From Steinernema hermaphroditum (taxonomy: Eukaryota; Nematoda; Chromadorea; Rhabditida; Steinernematidae): a stretch of 64,000 nucleotides of DNA. The notes under the pieces were generated by a model. That model was not told the origin of the DNA and searched no databases. It saw only the letters and a program-made list of their open reading frames with translations. Shown one piece after another: positions 23,801 through 34,583 of this stretch. The stretch's first letter is position 1, and the number at the start of each line of letters is the position of its first letter. Where the stretch lies: NCBI GenBank assembly GCA_030435675.1, contig CM059625.1, positions 682,001 to 746,000 of the forward strand, in the 5' to 3' direction. A program made the position numbers and the translations under genes.

Positions 23801-25112
23801 GCCGATCGTGGACTACAATACAACTTATTTCCGCGTTCCTTCACACGGCTGCCATGATCTTAATTCATTTTCTGCCGGAGAGTCCTCGCTGGCTAATTGT
23901 GACCAATAGGGTCGATGAAGCGGAGAAGATCATCCGAAATGCGTGCCATCTGAATAATAGCAGTCTTCCTGAAGATTTGGAGCTGGTTAGTTGCCATCTT
24001 AGTCATATTCCTTATATGAAAAGATACTCAAGATGTAAGAAACACTGAAACAGGTAGAATTGTCGCTATAAACGGATAACTTCTATTAGTGACATCATTT
24101 CCCTTCAAGTTCAATTTCATTTCTAAAGCGACGTGTCCTTATAAAATTATGTCCCTTTGTACGAAACAGGAAATGAACCATTCAGGTGAAACACGCTGAA
24201 AAGCGAAAGTGGATCAAGCAGAATGAACGCCCACATTACCTTCATCTGTTCAAATCGGCGGACATGACAGTCCGCACCTTGATCATCTATATTATCTGGA
24301 TTGCAACTGCACTTGTTTACTATGGTTTGGTCATTGCCCTGTCGGATCAAGTCAGTGATTATTGCTAAAGGTAAATAACGAACCATGTTTAGTCCTCACC
24401 AGGGCGATCGATGTTCGTTGGAAATTTCTTCCTCAACAACGCCATCGCAGGAGCTATTGAACTTCCAACACTGATGGGCTGCGTATACCTTTTGCAATGT
24501 GGTCGCAAGAAGTCTCAGATGATTACACTAGTGGGTGCGGGAGTTCTCATCGCTTTTGGGATGTATGCTAGCACTCAGCAGTATACTACCGTAAGACTAT
24601 GTAAGAATGGTATATGTAAACATTTCATTTCAGTTTGCCTTGATATTCATGCTGGCCGGAAAAGTATGCATTCAAGGAGCCTTCAACATCTTATACATTT
24701 TCACTTCGGAGCTGTATCCTACCGTAATCAGGAATAGTGCTGTGGGAACGAGTTCGATGGTTGCTCGTATGGGAGCTGGTGCCTCTGGATACATTGCCAT
24801 ACTGTCTGACGTTACTTTGCCTATTGTGCCAATGATAATCTTCGCCATTTTCTCTTTCGTCGCTGGATTTTTAGTATTTTTCCTGCCGGAGACTAGGGAT
24901 CTTCCTTTACCTGACACCATCTGGGTAGGCGTCCACAAGCGCAAAGATAATTATTTACATTTTAGGATGCCGTCACTATGCTTCGAACTGACAAGAAGTT
25001 CACATTGGCGAACTTCAATAACGGCAACGATGCGTCAGTCAAACTGACAGCAGAAGACGTAGAGAAGGTTAAAATGGCGCCTAGGGGTCCGATTGCTGCA
25101 TTTCCACGCTAA
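20825..25112 (+). CDS. SLC22 organic-ion transporter (major facilitator superfamily) with long N-terminal extension
   Basis: This is a plasma-membrane OCT/OAT-type transporter. The clear exons are 22255-22520, 22646-22910, 22953-23051, 23098-23283, 23326-23456, 23501-23670, 23714-23985, 24186-24350, 24393-24590, 24634-24924 and 24966-25112. A proposed first exon at 20825-20878 starts MLGGQVTAGAFGAPIYMR, ends at a GTAAGT donor and closes the frame (747 aa in total). Landmarks are TM1 (MWQITIYLMISAQQVPHAMF) and a large extracellular loop with cysteines ending RCKEWDYDTD. The SLC22 signature follows as TRWNRVCDDNW, then MFS motif A GGYVSDRYGRK, then FLPESPRWLI and FLPETRDLPLPDTIW. There are about 12 membrane segments. 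The first 130 residues are proline/glutamine/serine-rich and poorly conserved. The body is secure; the first exon is an inference. The substrate cannot be told. Confidence 0.93.
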
Positions 25113-27721
25113 TGACTTTTGGCAACTCATCTGGAAAACGTTGTTTTTTTATAACTGTTGCTCAATAATGTACGGTGCTCATTACGCGGTAGACATGTGA
25201 ATAAACTTGTCTGTAAAATACATGTCTGGGCTACACTTAGCTCTGAACAGTGGATACGTACATTGCGCGGTCACCATCATTACGATCAGATAATTGTAAG
25301 GTTAGCTAACATAGACGAAAGAATCTTCATATTCATGTTTCTCCTCAACAGTCATCTACAGCCTTGCTAGAGTGCTATAGGTTGTATAGTTTAAAGTACT
25401 TTTAAGTACGTCGGAAGTTCCAAGGAGATTTACATCAAAAACAGTGCTGGACGCTTACCCTGAAAATGATATGCCCTGTGTCGTCTTATCGATAAACAGC
25501 AAAACAGTCCGTTGGATTACTGTAAACCACGTCGAGTTCTCCGTGATTCTCCATGACTGTTGCATTCTGGACAACATTTCTGAATGACAATGGCCAGCGC
25601 TCGGCACGAGTTTTCCCGCTCGCCAATGGAACGCCAATGCGCCTCTACCGCCCGACTCCATCCGCGCCGCCCCTCAAGTCGAGGCTCGCTACAATTCCGA
25701 GATCCGGGCCTACAGATAGGTTTGCGCCGGGTCATCAGGATTGACCTCGTGCTCGTCCGAATCACTTAGATTTTCATTCCTGAATGTCATTTTGGCGCGG
25801 TCTTCAAAGTGAGAGGCCTTTTTTGCGCGATTCTCTCGCAAAACCCGCCCACGCACACTAAGTGGAACTATATTAAACAGATCAAGGTTCTTGCCCTTAT
25901 CATATTATGCAAGCTTTCAACTGGAATATTATCCGCTCCTTTCATTACAGGTGATTACTAGGCAATTCTGACATGGTGTTAACGTTCTTCGTGCACCGGA
26001 AGGTACCGTGGGCCTTGCTTAATCTATTTAAATTGGGAAAATTTATAAATCTGCAGGAGTACGGGACACGAAGACTACTCGTTTATGCGTTCCTGTGACC
26101 CAAAAGTACTAAGTTTGTGATATTCTGCCGAAAAACATGGAAACGCCTCTAAGTCTTACCGGACGCCTACTCCTATATAAACTATTTTCCCACCGAACAC
26201 AGGCGGCGCCTTAATGCGTTTATTTGAACAACCATAGATCGCACGACGCGAAGTGTACTGTGATTATATTTCATTTATAATACAGTTATTATAATTATAA
26301 TTACAAATCACTGGTAGAAATTGAAAGCATGTACCATTCAAGTGTTTGGCTTTTCTGCACACCTTGGGAGAAGGCAAAAAAACTAATTGTTAGAAAATTA
26401 ATACGGCTGGAACGCTCCAGTAGATTGTATGTTGCACCGGTTCATCGAGAAAGCTGTAGTGCCGCATTTGTGACGCATCGCTAACGTCGTAGCACTTTCA
26501 TATCCCATGCACTTTTTTATTATTTCCAGATGTGTTGGCATGAAAGGGGGCTGTTCACTGATTTTTTTGGGCTACTTATGATTGTTTATTGATGCGGTTA
26601 CTTACTTTTTGAGAACGAATTCATGCGGTTTTTATAGTAGCTGAACTTTGCTGTTTTTAAAACATTACCACCTTTTATACGTTCGTGACGTAATCGGTCA
26701 TATTTTCCTAAGCAGCTGTCGCTAACAATGAAACCCAGTATGATTTGAAAGTTGTCAGACATCGATTTCTTACAGTCTAGTGCCATATGATTGACGTAAA
26801 CTTACGCCACTTGCCACCCTTATTTTTTTGCATAATTCTTGTTAGTTTGTTTGTTATGTAAGACCCAATGAGATTGTTACTATTTCCGGAGATTCCCATT
26901 GTGAGAAAAGACAAATTGTTCTTAGCCGCAGGGCTGTATAGTTCTATTTATTTTCGAGCTCAGCGCTTTGAAAGTCAAGCTTAACTCAGTTATACACTCT
27001 ATTTGAACTTCACATTATCTTCTTCACTAGAAAGAGAGTATTGTAAGATATACGTTTCCCAGCATTCAGCCGAAGGCATTGTCCATGAGGATATATGTGA
27101 TTTCTGAAAAGGGGGGGGGGGGCTTTGTTTGACTTGTTTATATATCTCAAAGTGCGCTGTAGTTGTTCGGTGTCGAACTTTGTAAGGTAGCCGTTATTTG
27201 CCTGGTTAGAATAATGACTGTCTTTTGACTGAACTAATGTAATGACTGGAGTTGTTATTTTCCCACCGTGCAATTCTGTCAGTGTTTTGGTGTTATGCGT
27301 ATCAGTTTGTTTCTGCTGGCATGGTTCATGAGCCTTTGCCTGAGAAATTCGCAAGTCCCTTTAGATAAAGCGTCATTTGTAGCTTTTTTATGTTGACTTT
27401 TTATGAGAGCCGTGCACTTTGAAGGAACTTCATTCAAATAAAGTCGCTACGTCGCAAGCCTTGTAACCTATGATATCGCATTTCTGAGGTTTTCGACAAA
27501 TTTGTATAAATTAGGAGTGAATGCAATGATGTTCTGCTTATCTCCTTTTTGATATATACGGTCCAAACCACATACACCAAAGTCTATTCAACGCATTGTT
27601 CTTAATATATGTGAATATGTTCACTGTATTCGTGAAATGTAATAACGTACTACGTTGTTTTTTACGATAAGTACGCGTTACTTGGGGTGAAAACTACAAA
27701 CCACGCGAAAATATTTGCAGC
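25113..27721. other. Gene-poor interval upstream of the chemoreceptor
   Basis: About 2.6 kb without a supportable gene. A GC-rich island at 25560-25770 contains short overlapping reading frames but no splice-consistent gene. A 12-base G run lies at 27111-27122. Confidence 0.5.
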
Positions 27722-29271
27722 ATGTTGCAAATCGACGAGACTCAGTGCAGTAACGATCAGAATTTGAACAACGACTTTCCAATAATGGCCGTGGTCAAGA
27801 TAGTTATATCCATAGCAGCATTCTTCCTGACTGCTTCATTATTTGTTTTCCACACAAGGTGAGCCGCGGAGAACTGTAAACTAAGCAACGATTTTCAGGA
27901 AGTTTGCCGTGCATCCAAACACCCGCCTCATTATGAAATCCCATTACACACTAGCTCTATTCAATGGTGTGGCCCAAGCCGTTGTTCCCATTTATGAAAT
28001 TTACAACTACACGTTCTTTGGGTGAGTTACTCCTTTAACGCCGGAACATCACCGAATATTTCGACGTTTTCATCTATCACGAGCATGGTAGGAGATCCAT
28101 GAACGTTTGCAGTCTACGGATAATAGTGATACTATTAGTTGCATTTTAAAGTGATTGTTTTGCAGGTCAAAATGCTACTTAACAACACATGCTCACTGCG
28201 TTCTTCTTACCATATGGCCGTACTTCGCAATATGTGCTGTTGGCTATTCACTGACTTGGATTTCACTTGAACGTCTTCATGCGTTCGTCCTATATCGATA
28301 CTTCAACACTTCCCCAAAGCGCTGGATGGGATACGTTTTTGTTTTTGGACAGGTTAGTTCTGCATTCCCATGCTTTAAGGCGCGCCCCAAAAGTTATACC
28401 AACTTTCCAAGCCAATAATAAAATTAAAGAAAAATTTGTACTTGAACATAACCTTTAAATTTGAACTTTTGCTGTACTTTTCAGTGGATGACTCCAATCG
28501 TCGAAATAGCAAGCATGCTTCGACCTTGTGACTTCAAACGACCTATATCACGATGCTCATTCATAATTCAGGAAAATGTACACGTCTTCTTCACATTTAT
28601 TGTATGTGGACTCATGCTAAAATCGCATCCGAAAAAGATTTAATTTAGATTATCTTTTTGTGCTTTGAGCTCTTTGCTGCCATTGTTTTCGTAACAATTA
28701 ACATACTGGCCAAGAAGGAACGAATGACTCATTTTAACGGAAGCGACATAGCGTTCACGTAAGTGTGCGTTTTTCAACGATGGTCAAATTTTCTTCAGGC
28801 GACGCTATGAACTACAACAAATGCTCAGAACATTAAGTCTCCTCATACCGACGGTCACCCTTCATTCCACAGTGTTCTTACTTCCTTACACAATCGTAGA
28901 CATACTGATTGGGAGGTTGGAAGTCATGGAGCAAGATCGATTCTTGTTCTTTATAGTAGGTGTGCTTGTCATAATGTGGCTAATCATAAATTCAGGATCT
29001 GCTTGATTGGAGTTCATTGTATGGCGTCGCCCTACCAATCATAATCTACACCCGCAAAGCCATAGCTCAGCGTCTTTTCAAAAGGAATATCCAGATTAAT
29101 GTGTCCGAGACGCAAGATAAGCATTTCCTTAGTTTGAAGAATAACTGGGACTGCGCACTGAGCAGTACTATCAATTTGAGAGCGAAGTCGGCGAGGAAGA
29201 GTGTAATTATCCCAACAACCAATGGTCAACAACATTGTCGGGAATTGGTTGCACGGGGTTCAATTGAATAA
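27722..29271 (+). CDS. Serpentine chemoreceptor, Sra-superfamily (Srab/Sra-like)
   Basis: This is a seven-transmembrane G-protein-coupled receptor of the nematode chemosensory type, probably in ciliated sensory neurons. There are seven exons: 27722-27858, 27899-28021, 28166-28352, 28485-28601, 28649-28758, 28799-28955 and 28996-29271. They close to 368 aa. TM1 is VVKIVISIAAFFLTASLFVF. The HPNTRLIMKSHYTLALFNG stretch, the cysteine before TM3 and the motif SLERLHAF after TM3 are typical of this superfamily. The extracellular loop before TM5 has CDFKRPISRCSF. TM7 reads YGVALPIIIYTRKAIA, followed by a basic cytoplasmic tail of about 70 residues. Introns are 40-145 bp. The family assignment within the superfamily is tentative. 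Confidence 0.85.
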
Positions 29272-29380
29272 ACGATCATTATCGAAAGAAACGCAAGGCA
29301 GAATAAAAGTAGCAACGCGAGTAGACTGAAAATCAACAGAACGGCATAACATATCAAATTTTGAAACTCATATAGACCGT

Positions 29381-29462
29381 GCAGTCATGTCCGAGTGGTT
29401 AAGGAGATTGACTAGAAATCAATTGGGCTCTGCCCGCGTAGGTTCGAATCCTGCTGACTGCG
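29381..29462 (+). tRNA. tRNA-Ser (AGA)
   Basis: This is an 82-nt serine tRNA with long variable arm, acceptor GCAGTCA/TGACTGC and discriminator G. The anticodon stem is ATTGA/TCAAT with loop CTAGAAA, giving anticodon AGA. The T arm has GGTTCGAATCC. A T-run follows at 29466. Confidence 0.96.
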
Positions 29463-29621
29463 AAATTTTTCAACTTGTTCTCTCCACTGTTTTGTTTCAT
29501 TCTTTTTTCCTTTCGCTGTGTACACCATAAATAATTGTTTAGAAATCTTGTTGCTCTTGTTGTAAATTCTTTTTACTATACATGTATACAGGCGTGCAAT
29601 TTTACATCTTAAAGGACGTTC

Positions 29622-32537
29622 CTAATAATCTCGACATACATGCTGACACCCAGGATAAGGGCACTGGGGAAATAATTTATACCACTGACGTAGATGTTCG
29701 TGATGTCCGCCGTGACCGCACCTATTGCAGCCTGTCCACACGCCGCTCACAGGCATTTCACTGAAAATCCAAAGTTTATTTGCTTCAATATGCACTTACC
29801 AGATTACACACGAAGCATTAAACGTCTTTTTGCAACGCGGACAAAAAGGTGATATGGAGGCAGAAGGTTCTCGACAGCTTTGACAGTTCATTTTGTAAAA
29901 TGTGCTCTAAAAATAGAGATAGAGACCACAAGAAGTGCATGTTTACCTCATTTCCCAGCACACTAACTTCACTGAATTTACAAATCTTGATAATCATGGA
30001 GGCGACGTTCCAAAGTTCAAAGCGCTCCAACATTTCTTCAGAACAAAAAAAAATTGCAACCAGCACGACAATCCTTATAACTCACCAATATATTCCTTAA
30101 TCCATATAACGGCATGACTGCGTTGTTTTACAACGCGTACCGCTTTTTCACCCATTGCTAGGCATAGTGTAGCACACATTTGTAGTTCTCCCTAAAATGA
30201 TTTTGTATGCTGTAACACGTATTAGGTAAAATAAACCTCGTTGGAAAAATTGTACAGCATTTCGACGACCATGGGAAGCGGATCGAAGACGAGAGATTTG
30301 GGCATTGCGAGTTGTACAATATCTGTAATTGGTAATGGAATGTGATTTTCATATCTATTACTGACCTTCATCGCTAAGTCCCGAAGTATTACTCGCGTTG
30401 TCCACATCAGAGCAGTCATCCGAAAGCGGTGGCTTCATTGGAAACGACGCTAGTGAGTCGCCAGAGAGTGACTCGCTGCTTGACCATTCCGGAAGCTCTT
30501 GACGAGGCTCGAAAAAATCTTCTGGAATGTTAGCTTGTGCTCTCCCGTTACCACTGAATACCAACCAATTCAATAATTCAACAACCTTCAACAACTCACA
30601 ATAATGCGTGTACAGAAGGAAATGGTTCCGATGACATGCCCTGTAAATTGAGCTCTTCTGGTCCAAAGTACATGTCAGTTTCGGCGGTAAGTGTATCCGG
30701 AATCCCATTTGGAAAGAATGTTTCAATCGTCGTAGCCTTCTTTTCTTCTGACTGCTCCGGCTCAGGTTCGGTGGGCAATTTGTCGTGTGCCGTTTTGCTT
30801 CCCCGGCGCTTATCGGCACCCAAGGTTTCTTCAGAAGTATCCTCCTCAGCGAATATTGGATCACATAGTGTTCCAATTATCCGCCAAGAGTACGCTGTTT
30901 GATGTTGACCATATTTTCTCGCAATCCGTGAATTCGTATTGCATATTTCGAGGAAAGAATCACCTTTCAAAACGTAATCTTTGGCCAGCACGATAAAAGC
31001 ATTTTGCGACATATCTGCAGCAATGCTTATTGGACTAGACAGCGATAGAAGACTCGGTTCCACTCTTCCCATTGGGTGCTTCTTGTCGTTAGACAACTTG
31101 CGGCGGATATTGCAGTTTCGAACATGTTGTTTAACTGAAACGGACAGAAATCAGTAATCTTCTATTGCACAGATTCAATTTTATTAGTTTGCGGTAAGCT
31201 ATTTACCTGCAGTGAGAATAACGCCATGAGAACTTGTGTCGACTGATATTAAGCTAACATGTCGAGCTGGCACTTCTCCATCATGCGCCCGATGACGCAG
31301 GAGACGACCGTCTCTCCCACATGAAACAAACACGTCTGCTGCAGATCGCAGCCAAGCAATATCTGCAAAGCGATGATGTTGTAGGCAATTAAATTAACTA
31401 AACCTGTGCATGCGCCATTATGAGCATCGAAGCTAGCGTACGGAAGGAATGCCCGACGAATATCCCAAATATGAATGCTGCCTTCACTGGTGCTTGAACA
31501 ACTAAGCAAGTGGTACTCGTGGTAAGGATCCCACATAATTTTTGAAACGCTCGACATCGTCTCCACCCAATACTTTAAGTGTAAGGTTTCGTCGCTGCTC
31601 ACCGTCCACACCTAAACAATTGTAACAGCGGATTTTTATACACCACCGACATACTCGAAGGAATTTGTCTTTCCCGGCCGTCGCTATAACGTTGTTGCTC
31701 TGAATCGAGATCGAGTTAACCGCGCCAAAGTGCGCATTGAATTCCTTAACGCAATCCCCCGGTTTTCGAGCATCCCAGTACCGTACGAATCCGCTGTCAT
31801 CGGCTGTTATGAAAACATTGGAATTCGGGGTGAACTGGATGTCTCGTACTGCTTGTTCACATTCGGCCCTAGAATTAAATAAGATACTCCATAGTAAAGC
31901 ATCGTTGGCAAATAAGTGAACGATGTCGTTTTAAAATCGATTATTGTAAAAGGCAACAATGACTGGCTTAGTGTTTATAGTGTTCGCATAGTCTAATGTT
32001 GGACTTACTTGAACATGCCTAATGGTCCTTTGTGCCTTAGATCATAACTGACTATCGAACCGTCTTTTCCTCCGCTGACCATCAGATTCCTGTCATGATA
32101 ACTGAAGGTAACCTTTGTAGCGCCTGTTTTATGCAGCTTGTAGTTTTTTTCTGCAAAAATCCACTTAACATAAAATTTTAATTTGTTAATTACCCTGCTC
32201 TCCGCTTTCGGTATTCCAAACACCAACCACACCGTCTATGGAAGTGGAGGCGATGTATTCGTCTATAACAGTTTCCATGAAAGGTACTTTCAGCAAAATA
32301 GCTACCTGTAACGGGATTCCAACATATACTTCCAGAAGAATAGAAGCTATTGCGTTTGCCTCTAGGGTATTTGAGCTCCTTGTCAAAGCGTAGTCTTCCT
32401 TCTGGCGTTGAATAAAGGCGAATAGCTGCAATTGAGAGAATATTACCATGGCTAAGACGCGTTTCGCTACCTGAACGAGCTGCAACAGCAACTCGTGTTC
32501 CACCGCCATTAACGCTCAAGGCGTCATAAGTTTCCAT
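29622..32537 (-). CDS. WDR24: WDR24 homologue, GATOR2 complex subunit
   Basis: GATOR2 activates TORC1 at the lysosome by opposing GATOR1. There are fourteen exons: 32537-32471, 32425-32306, 32262-32194, 32150-32009, 31868-31655, 31614-31404, 31362-31207, 31134-30600, 30553-30366, 30322-30237, 30191-30086, 30035-29947, 29906-29800 and 29760-29622. They close to 742 aa (human 790). The N-terminal beta-propeller shows VAVAARSAIRLYSTPEGR, MVSGGKDGSIVSYDLRHKG, TADDSGFVRYWDARKPG, GKDKFLRVWTV and GSIHIWDIRRAF. After a long linker comes the helical region (YIEMLERFELWNVASMI). The C-terminal RING-like zinc module is intact: MNCQSCRE, FCPRCKKTF, CVICEMP, CNRCGHGGHHEHLRQWY and CPYPGCQHVCRDY then stop. 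One acceptor (TTCTGAAG at 30036) is non-consensus. A transposon lies 266 bp upstream of the start. Confidence 0.96.
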
Positions 32538-32793
32538 TTGCAGCTGGAGTCGATAGTGGCCAACGAGGATATTCGACGGCGCTCTATATTAGCATTGCAG
32601 CGCTTCCAGTTCCATTCACACATTATGATAACAGCGATCTTGATAACAACAGCGAATATTTACAAGATGTCGAATGTGGGTCTCCCACGACGACGAACTG
32701 CGGGCGGCAAAAGCATAGATGTGTTGTGTTGAAGTCAAGTAGCTAAGCGCGATTACCGAGAGCGTCCTGCAACAAGAACAATAAATTGATATG

Positions 32794-32803
32794 AATACCA
32801 AAT
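32794..32803 (+). repeat. Left target-site duplication of transposon
   Basis: AATACCAAAT directly abuts the left end of the element and is repeated exactly at 34359-34368 on the other side. Confidence 0.85.
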
Positions 32804-32813
32804 AGGGTTGTCG

Positions 32814-32980
32814 AATATTCGATTCGATTCGATATTCGAGAACTTAGAACTTAGAGAAGATATTCGAAGGTTCTCGAATATCGAATCGAATCGAATATTC
32901 GATATTCGAAGATCTTCGAATTTCGAATCGAACCGAATATTCGATATTCGAAGGTTCGAATCGAATCGAATCGAATTTTT
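32814..32980. repeat. Left palindromic TTCGA/ATATTCG array
   Basis: Short units such as ATTCGATTCGATTCG, ATATTCGAGAA and ATATTCGAAGATCTTCGAAT alternate in both orientations. Reading frames across it (repeated SNRIFDIRR) are an artefact of the repeat. Confidence 0.9.
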
Positions 32981-33073
32981 TTTGAATTTTTTTCTGAATT
33001 TTTTCAGAGTCCTATTTCTGGCCTTTTTAAGTACCGCTGTAAACGGAGGTTTTCCAACTCATGGCAAATCAAA

Positions 33074-33295
33074 GTGAGCATAGAAGAGTGGTTCTGCACA
33101 GAGTGTGCGCAGAAGAGAACGGCAAGAGTGTACTTCACTTTTACCATTCTATGTTTTGTTGCCACAACCGTCCTTCTGCTCTTTCTCCCTTTCTTATTAG
33201 CTGGTGTATTCGAAGCCAGCATTCTACGTGTCTTTTGCAATAAAGACTGCAGCGATTGGTTTCACCTAGTATCTCCACCTAGTGAGCAACTGTAG
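33074..33295 (+). CDS. Short reading frame inside the transposon with one hydrophobic segment
   Basis: This is a 73-codon frame (MSIEEWFCTECAQKR..., then TFTILCFVATTVLLLFLPFL, then VFCNKDCSDWFHLVS). It has a plausible membrane segment and four cysteines. I do not recognise it. It could be a fragment of host coding sequence captured by the element, or chance. Confidence 0.25.
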   Translation: MSIEEWFCTECAQKRTARVYFTFTILCFVATTVLLLFLPFLLAGVFEASILRVFCNKDCSDWFHLVSPPSEQL

Positions 33296-34146
33296 CGTGG
33301 TACCTAAGAGAAAGTGGGAAATGACACTATGTTTTCTATTGGGTTGGAACATTGAAAAAGGGACACATGGAAAACATTTTCGTTTTCTGCCATGTTTACA
33401 GTTGCATCAAAATTGATTTGCGTGTTGTTGAGTGCAGTAATCAAAAAGATGGCCTTGCCTGAGCACTATGTTAACTCCAACGTTTACGATACGTTAAGTA
33501 ACAGACAGTGGAGATATGCAGGTACATAGCTATCGATCGCAGCTAGTAAGCCCAAACAGCACTTCTGCATAACAGAAATAGGGGCCAAATGTGGAAAAAA
33601 ATAGTTTTGGTTTCCCCAAAAGTCTAACTACCCGAGACCGCATCTTTTCAAGTTAATGTCCACAACGGCTCTTCACTTTGAGCTCAGAGATTCCTGTTTT
33701 CAGCCCTTACAAGAACTTTTTCAATCTATCTCACTGTCGTACTATATCATTCTCTGAAGCATCTCCGCGCAATAGGGCGGCCTAGGTCTAGCAAGCGGCC
33801 TAGGCTCTAGGGCTATCGGGGCAATGGCGACAGTGACGGTCGTCAATGACTACACATCTAGCGACCTACACAGCACGCAGACGTTTTTTTGCTGAACTTT
33901 AGCTCATCTTCAGTAGCAACGCATTCCTGCTAAGTAAATGTAAGACAATAGAGACATCGATGGCTCTCCGAGCACTGTTTTCTTCGCGCTTGAGTGTTGC
34001 CAGAGCGAGCAAAACCTTCGCAATACGTTTGCGGACGACCAGAAATCTACAGAATGATAGTGAATTAGGCAAAAAAGAAGGACGGACTGCTACGAAAATG
34101 CTAGCAGCTAGTAATACAACACGTGACGCACGTTAAAATTGCTATC

Positions 34147-34216
34147 GGTTGTCTCATTGGCAGCGCGGCTGCCTGCCATGCTGGGGGTCGGGGGTTCAAT
34201 CCCTCGTGATGCCTGC
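34147..34216 (+). other. tRNA-like sequence within the transposon
   Basis: A 70-base stretch has an A-box-like start (TTGTCTCATTGGCAGCGCGG), a central TGCCTGCCATG, and a B-box GGGTTCAATCCC. The 5' and 3' ends do not pair into an acceptor stem, so it is a tRNA-derived relic rather than a working gene. The central triplet GCC would match a glycine-type tRNA. Confidence 0.45.
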
Positions 34217-34227
34217 CACTTTTTTAT

Positions 34228-34350
34228 TCGATATTCGAAGATCCTCGAATATCGAATCGAATCGAATATTCGATATTCGGAGATCCTCGAATATCGAATC
34301 GAATATTCGATATTCGAAGATCTTCGAATTATTCGATTCGATTCGATTCG
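34228..34350. repeat. Right palindromic TTCGA/ATATTCG array
   Basis: The same unit types as the left array (ATATTCGAAGATCCTCGAATATCG and variants) occur immediately inside the right terminus. Confidence 0.9.
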
Positions 34351-34358
34351 ACAACCCT

Positions 34359-34368
34359 AATACCAAAT
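34359..34368 (+). repeat. Right target-site duplication of transposon
   Basis: An exact second copy of AATACCAAAT follows the right end of the element. Confidence 0.85.
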
Positions 34369-34501
34369 AACTGTCGCTCTAAGACAAAAACACAGTCAAA
34401 GTTGACGAATGGTGATGTGGTCAATATTGGGCAGGGAGGCAAATAAAAAATAAACAAGAGTGCTTTTGTCCATACTAGTAGTGGTAGCTGTGGTGCGATG
34501 T

Positions 34502-34583
34502 GCAGTCATGTCCGAGTGGTTAAGGAGTTTGACTCGAAATCAAATGGGCTCTGCCCGCGTAGGTTCGAATCCTGCTGACTGCG
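34502..34583 (+). tRNA. tRNA-Ser (CGA)
   Basis: This is an 82-nt serine tRNA nearly identical to the AGA copy at 29381. The anticodon loop is CTCGAAA with stem TTTGA/TCAAA. Acceptor, variable arm and T arm are the same. A T-run follows at 34587. Confidence 0.96.

Larger units (their letters stand above)
32804..34358. mobile_element. Non-autonomous DNA transposon with TTCGA-repeat inverted ends and 10-bp target-site duplication (Mutator-like?)
   Basis: The element begins AGGGTTGTCGAAT and ends with its exact inverse ATTCGACAACCCT-type terminus (13 matching bases). Inside each end lie palindromic arrays of TTCGA, ATATTCG and GAAGATC-like units (32814-32980 and 34228-34350). The flanks carry a perfect 10-bp direct repeat. 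No transposase is recognisable in the roughly 1.2-kb interior, so it depends on another element for movement. A duplication of 9-11 bp is typical of Mutator-like elements, while hAT elements give 8 bp, so the class is an inference. It contains a 73-codon reading frame with a hydrophobic segment (33074-33295) and a tRNA-like sequence near the right end. Confidence 0.88.

Noticed and set aside
25517..25765. GC-rich overlapping frames
   Set aside because: Frames on both strands follow base composition; no consistent gene.
27111..27122. Poly-G run (another at 58120-58131)
   Set aside because: Simple homopolymers with no associated feature; possibly unstable in assembly.
32808..33077. 89-codon frame with repeated SNRIFDIRR
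   Set aside because: It is a translation of the TTCGA/ATATTCG repeat array.
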